This document shows, piece by piece, positions 59,380 through 64,000 of a stretch of DNA of 64,000 nt. The position numbers were made by a program, and so were the translations under genes. This stretch comes from Gnetum montanum (taxonomy: Eukaryota > Streptophyta > Gnetopsida > Gnetales > Gnetaceae): assembly GCA_015680685.1 (NCBI GenBank), contig MNCI01014694.1, positions 1,214,112 through 1,278,111 on the forward strand. The letters are read 5' to 3'. Each line of letters opens with the position of its first letter. Positions within the stretch are counted from its first letter, which is position 1. Below the pieces are notes generated by a model. The model did no database searches. It was not told where the DNA came from and saw nothing but the letters and a program-made list of their open reading frames with translations.

Positions 59380-61380
59380 TCATGGGGGAGATGGCCACCT
59401 ATACTAACACCTTAGGTAGCTCCTCAGTTTTTGACCTTTTTATTTTACACATTTTTGGTTTTACAACTTTTTGTTTTCATCTTCTTCTTTTTTACATTTT
59501 TTGTTTTATATATTTTTATTTTTAAGGTTATTGGTTTTCCCTTAGTTTTTGATTTACACCATTGTTAATATATTCAATATTTATTGTCTACTCTTTTACT
59601 TTCTTTTATGGTTATGTTTTCTTATGTTGATATATTTCTCTACTTTTTCTACTAATAAGGTGGCAGGTACATTGGTAATGCATTACTCGATGATGATATG
59701 CTTCATTTGTAATTAGATTGTTGATGTCTAGTTTCTGACTTTGAATGTTGTTACTAATGACTGGGACATGGTTTCTTTTCATGTAATAGGTACTGAGTCC
59801 ACATCATCCACCCATCCACATACTCTATGGTTTTTCTTGTTTTGGAAGCATGAAATATCTTCTTCATTAATGCAACTTTAATAAATTGGTAACTTGTGTA
59901 GTTTCTGGAATTGAGAAGGAATCAAAGGTTTGGATAGGGTGTGGCTTCAAAGGGATGTGGTATTCTTTGTGCTTCTCTATTTTCCTATGTGCAAGAGTGT
60001 TCTTAGAAGCTTTTCACCATTCTGCGTCATTTCATAATAGGAAGTCAAATAAGTCCTTACATGGTGTGATCCTCATCACAAAAAAAATAAAAAAAAATAT
60101 GAGGATTCAAAGCACACCCATTGGACACAATAAATGCAAAAAATGCATGGGTCTTTGCATGGTGTGGTTCCCATTCAAAAAAAAATTCAAAGCACACCCC
60201 TTAGACCAAATAAAAGGGATACAAGCACTAGTTAAGAGACTTGTCTTGTCTCCTCTAACTAAGGCCCTTTCTCACTTCCTACCTTCACTCCAATTTGGAA
60301 CAGTGGTTGTTTTGTGAGAGCATTCTTGTGTCTCAAGGAATGGACTTACCTTAGAATGTCGATGCGAAGTCACTGAAAGTCGTTGATTTTGATTCAAACT
60401 GAGGAAGGATCCTACCAAGTCAATTAATCACAAACTTCATAAGGGACTATATGTGACCATAATTAGGACCTTCATTTCACTTTCTCTATCATCCATCTAT
60501 GCTTTTCATGCCTCACCTCACTACTAGGTTCATGTTTTGATTCAATGTTCTGGTTTGATGTGTCAGGTTTCTCAGTCAGTTACTTTTGGGTTTTTGTACT
60601 TAACTTTTCATAACCATTAATCATCCATGGTGCCCATGGACTCCTTGGTTTGAAGTTATGCAAGGGCATAAAAGGCCTCTACCTGCTTTGGGGAGGACCC
60701 ACTTGCATATCTTTTGGTTTGGTTAAGTTAAGTTCTTTACCCTTAGACATTATTACAATCAAATTCTTTTTATTTACCCCATCCATGTCATCCAATTGTA
60801 CGCACCTTCACAACTATTTGTAATTAACTCCTTTTTATTGTTGTGAATACCCTCTTTCCAGTACTCCTTGTGTCAAGCTTATTCTGAATTGTATGAATCG
60901 CTTCTCTTAGTTAACCCATTCGTTAGTCTTTCCACTAACAATAGCAAGTAATCAATCTATCACAATCAAAACTTGGTTAGATAAAATCACTGATGAGAAA
61001 AGGTAATCAACCATTATCTGTTGAACTATATATACTATTCCTTGGTTTTGTTGTGATTGTAGTGGGAAGCATGAACTGGAAGGAGGATGCAACCATATCA
61101 CTTGCAGGAGAGTGTTCATAACTACTGGATCTCTTCTACCTCTCCCTCATTATTTTGTTGCCAAGAGGGGTTGGATGTCCTTTGAATCTGTTGTTGTTCT
61201 TTCCTATTGTCATGAACACTCAATTTTGTACACATTTGTAATGTTGTATGCTCAGGCACTTTTGTATTTGTCTATTTTCTCTATGTCACTCTACATATCA
61301 GTCAAATAAGTCCACACCCCCTAATATATTTTGTAAAGGACTTGTTCTTCTTCTTTTGTACTCAAGCACAAGTTTTCATT
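59380..61380 (+). other. Noncoding 3' spacer of B
   Basis: Begins with the CATGGGGGAGATGGCC boundary and a T-rich tract, then contains blocks shared with A and C in opposite orientation. A short duplication, ATTCAAAGCACACCC, occurs at 60106-60125 and 60186-60205. The conserved island is at about 60630-60715. The open frame 59886-60317 is not conserved in A or C. Confidence 0.6.
60630..60715 (+). other. Conserved 3' noncoding island (B copy)
   Basis: CCCATGGACTCCTTGGTTTG, AAGGGCATAAAAGGCC and CTGCTTTGGGGAGGACCCAC; same order in A and C (complement) and partly in D and E. Confidence 0.7.
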
Positions 61381-61394
61381 CAGTCGTGGGGGTA
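61381..61394 (+). other. Polypurine tract of B
   Basis: CAGTCGTGGGGGTA immediately before the 3' LTR. Confidence 0.8.
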
Positions 61395-62267
61395 TGATAA
61401 ATCGTGTTTTTCAATGCTCCAACATCAAGGTGGCTACAATATTGGGTACATGATATCACAGCCCAAGATACGATATTGTACATTCGATATTGTAGGGTTA
61501 TTCTTGGGTCTATAAATACAATGCCCAAGCACATAATTGGAAGTAATTTTTTAGCAATCAAGTAGTGAAACTCTTGCAATTTTTCCATTTGAAAGTTAGA
61601 ATATTTTCCAAGTGCCCACAGCATGAGGTCTAAGTGTGAACGAATCTTTATTCAAACATTAATGTACCTGAGCACACCATTGTGTTGGCAATAAAGATGA
61701 ACTCTTTGATCCATTCCTTGTAGCACTTGAGTTTTTCTTTCTTATGCATTTCCATATTGTTATTTCATGCAATTTACATCAATGTTATTTATGCAATAAC
61801 TAATTCTAATCAATCAAGAAAATCATTAAATTAGACAAGAAGAACCCCTTCGAGCATACGTGTGACACTTGGTAGCTCAAAAACAACTAGCATTTGACAA
61901 CCCAATAGTGTTTGCACAACATTCAAGATGTGTTTAGGAAGTGGGAATAGTTACTTGTGCTAGGCTAGATTAGACTACAGTTTACTTAGAAATTAATCAC
62001 TCTTACTATTAATCACTTTTACTTTTATTCTTGTTCTAGGTGAGTAATTCCATAAAAACACAAAATAATAAAAATCTTATGCCTCAGTCACACTTAACCA
62101 TACAATTGCATTCCACAAGTGGGATTGGGAAGATAATGAATGAACAACACGCACACATTGTTTAGCTCTAGTGCACTTAGTAATTATAGGCTGCAGAATT
62201 TGACCGGATTGCACATGAAAGCTTGTGATTCGTATGGTTGGGAATAGGGGTACCTTGTTGCTCATCA
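61395..62267 (+). repeat. Element B 3' LTR
   Basis: 873 bp like its partner; TATAAATA at 61511-61518. Confidence 0.92.
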
Positions 62268-63270
62268 ATTCCTAAAGCATTGACACCATATATATAGAAG
62301 TACTTGATAACATTACCTTGGTAAATATTAGTTTCCTATTGCAGATAGAAACAAATCACTTAAAGATGTAAGTTTTCTTTGTAGTTTTTCCACCATTCTT
62401 GTTTGGAGCCCTTGTGTTTTCCTTCCCATAAAAAGTGGTTATATCAAATAAGTAGTGGATAGAGATCCTTGTTTATAATGTATAAAAAAAATTAAACCTT
62501 CAATAAAAGAAAAAGATATTGTATATTAGCATCTTACATTTAAAATATTAAAAAAATCTATATAAACTCTAAGATAAATAGAAAATGTTAAATAAGTTCA
62601 TGTTTTTTTTTTGGTACACCAAAAGGCCAAGGGATAAATAAATTTTCAATATCTTAGGTATCAAGGCTTTAAAAAAATCAAAGTACAATCTAAGTATCAC
62701 AAAGATGAAAGTTTTCATGGGAATGGTGACTGCATCCCTTTGGCTTGAAGATAGCAGTATAGATTATCTACTATACTAGAAAACATATATGAATTTAAAG
62801 TAACCTCCTACAAAAAGTTCAAATCTAGAATAAAACCTCTAAAACATTGTTCACTAAATTGATCTTGGAATTGAATTTTCACAAAAATATAACTAATGAA
62901 CTTTCTAAACTAAAGTTTTAAAAAATAAACCATGAAAGAGAAAATTCAACGTTGTTAAATCCACTTGATCATAGGCTTTGTCCAAATTCTAACTTTAGAA
63001 AACACAATTTTTTTCTTATGGGATATGTCCAATGATCAACTTCGTGAGCCATGATCACACTATTTGTAATATTTTTCCTTGAAATAAAACTAGTAAGATC
63101 CTCTTTAATCAACCTTAAAAATAATGATGTAAGGTGATAAGATTATGGGTCTACACTTAGCTAGATAATTAATTTGATCTTTTCAAAAAGAAGCACAATC
63201 CATATGTTATTCTAAGATTTTAGAGATGACCTAAATCAAAAACCAATTTTAAGAATAGTGTGACATCTTG
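62268..63270 (-). pseudogene. L1-type LINE remnant, reverse transcriptase core
   Basis: Minus strand: KCRPIILSPYI near 63150, SFISRKNITNSVIMAHEVDH near 63090-63030 (RT block 1-2), LKLEFGQSLYDQVD near 62985 (motif A), SQRDAVTIPMKTFIFVIL near 62735 (GDPLSP block), FMGRKTQ near 62430 and LIFTKVMLSSTSIYMVSML near 62330-62285. The order fits plant L1 ORF2. Frames shift and stops are frequent. Element B cuts it at 62268. Confidence 0.68.
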
Positions 63271-63415
63271 TTTTGGAGTATCATGACAAATATCAAATGT
63301 ATACTACATTTAACATTATACATGCAAACATAACAAGGGAAAATGCAAAAGGAATAGGAAAAAAACCTTTAGGAGTGTATGCATTGGGAATAACTAAGTA
63401 TTTTGACATCATGCT
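63271..63415. other. Short spacer before element G
   Basis: Nothing recognised; possibly further LINE sequence. Confidence 0.3.
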
Positions 63416-64000
63416 TGATAAATCCTATATTTCATAGGCTAAGATATTGGGTATCTAATATTGGGAATCCAATATCTTAGCCTCAATATTGGAGCACAAG
63501 TTTCAATATTAGATATCCAATATCACAAGATGCATGCCTACTTATAAATACAACACTTGGGTGCATGATCATTCAATTATTTTGTTAATAGAGTAGCTAA
63601 ACTCTTGAAGTTTTGTTCCATAGTCTTAGAGAACAGTCAGTGAGTGCCCACAGTGTGGATCTGAGTTAGTTGTATGGAGTCTTATTTGAGTGGCAATGTA
63701 CCTAGACACATTCCATGAATGACAATAAGATCGAGATTGATTCTTATTCATTGTATCAATTTGCTTAGATTAAATTTACTTTTTATGCAATTTAATTTCC
63801 ATGTACTTAGTTAATATTTATGTTTCCATGCATATTAATGAATTGGTGGAATGAGCATGACCAGTTTCAAGCATAAACATGTATTTGCTTGGTAATCCTA
63901 ATAGTGTTATTACTTGGTTCACCCAGTAGCGTAGCACTTGGTAATCCTAGTAGTGTATATGTGTGTTCAGGATGTGGAAAATAAGCTAGGAATGGACACT
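63416..64000 (+). repeat. 5' LTR of element G (runs off the window)
   Basis: Starts TGATAAATCC with no polypurine tract before it, so it is a 5' LTR or a solo LTR. U3 of ~127 bp is built of ATATTGGG/CCAATATC palindromes, TATAAATA at 63543-63550, then GTGCCCACAGTGTGG and three copies of the GGTAATCCTAGTAGTG motif (63885-63955). Confidence 0.75.

Larger units (their letters stand above)
52179..62267 (+). mobile_element. Element B: full-length Athila-like LTR retrotransposon
   Basis: Two LTRs of exactly 873 bp (52179-53051, 61395-62267), PBS, PPT and gag-protease-RT-RNase H-integrase on the plus strand, then a 2-kb 3' spacer. Length is similar to A (10.1 vs 9.8 kb). No target duplication: flanks are GTTTT on the left and ATTCC on the right. 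LTR differences are dominated by transitions, many at CpG. All genes are broken. Confidence 0.9.

Noticed and set aside
59886-60317. 143-codon frame in B's 3' spacer
   Set aside because: Spans A-rich runs and a short duplication; no counterpart in A or C.

Overview
The window is plant nuclear DNA: AT-rich, intron-containing, and made mostly of old, nested retroelements. The scale of decay, the Athila-like LTR elements that start from a tRNA-Asp primer site, and one compact gene in a sea of repeats suggest a large-genome seed plant, perhaps a gymnosperm. The lineage is inference; the sequence does not prove it.

Layout. 1-0.4 kb: decayed end of a PIF1-like helicase. 0.9-7.7 kb: pol-less LTR element E (+). 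7.7-14.2 kb: short tandem repeats and a LINE with both ORFs decayed (-). 14.2-29.5 kb: pol-less element D (-), whose left LTR was split by a younger element C (-; 14490-20664; target duplication CTAAC; 603-base assembly gap inside). 29.6-31.0 kb: Ulp1-type SUMO-protease pseudogene (-). 31-34.3 kb: A-rich diverged repeats. 34.4-35.3 kb: solo LTR. 36.2-46.0 kb: element A (-), full-length Athila-like, target duplication CAAAG. 35.4-47.5 kb: a cluster of SINE-like tRNA-derived repeats around A. 49.0-51.0 kb: the only intact gene, a three-exon secreted acid phosphatase of the HAD class. 51.3-63.3 kb: an L1-type LINE remnant split by element B (+; 52179-62267). 63416-end: 5' LTR of a further element, G, running off the window.

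How the parts relate. A, B and C form a gag-protease-RT-RNaseH-integrase family; each has stops or lost catalytic residues, so none looks autonomous now. D and E form a second, colinear family with the same type of LTR, PBS, PPT and gag but no RT, RNaseH or integrase. Instead, D and E share an additional ORF between the gag block and the 3' LTR (start MAPQRRG in D at 23991, MVPKRIP in E at 5971). That shared ORF, together with a short 3' noncoding block conserved in all five elements and a minimal palindrome-rich U3, is the most interesting unexplained content. Most internal stops replace expected Trp, Gln or Arg codons, the pattern expected from deamination of methylated cytosine.
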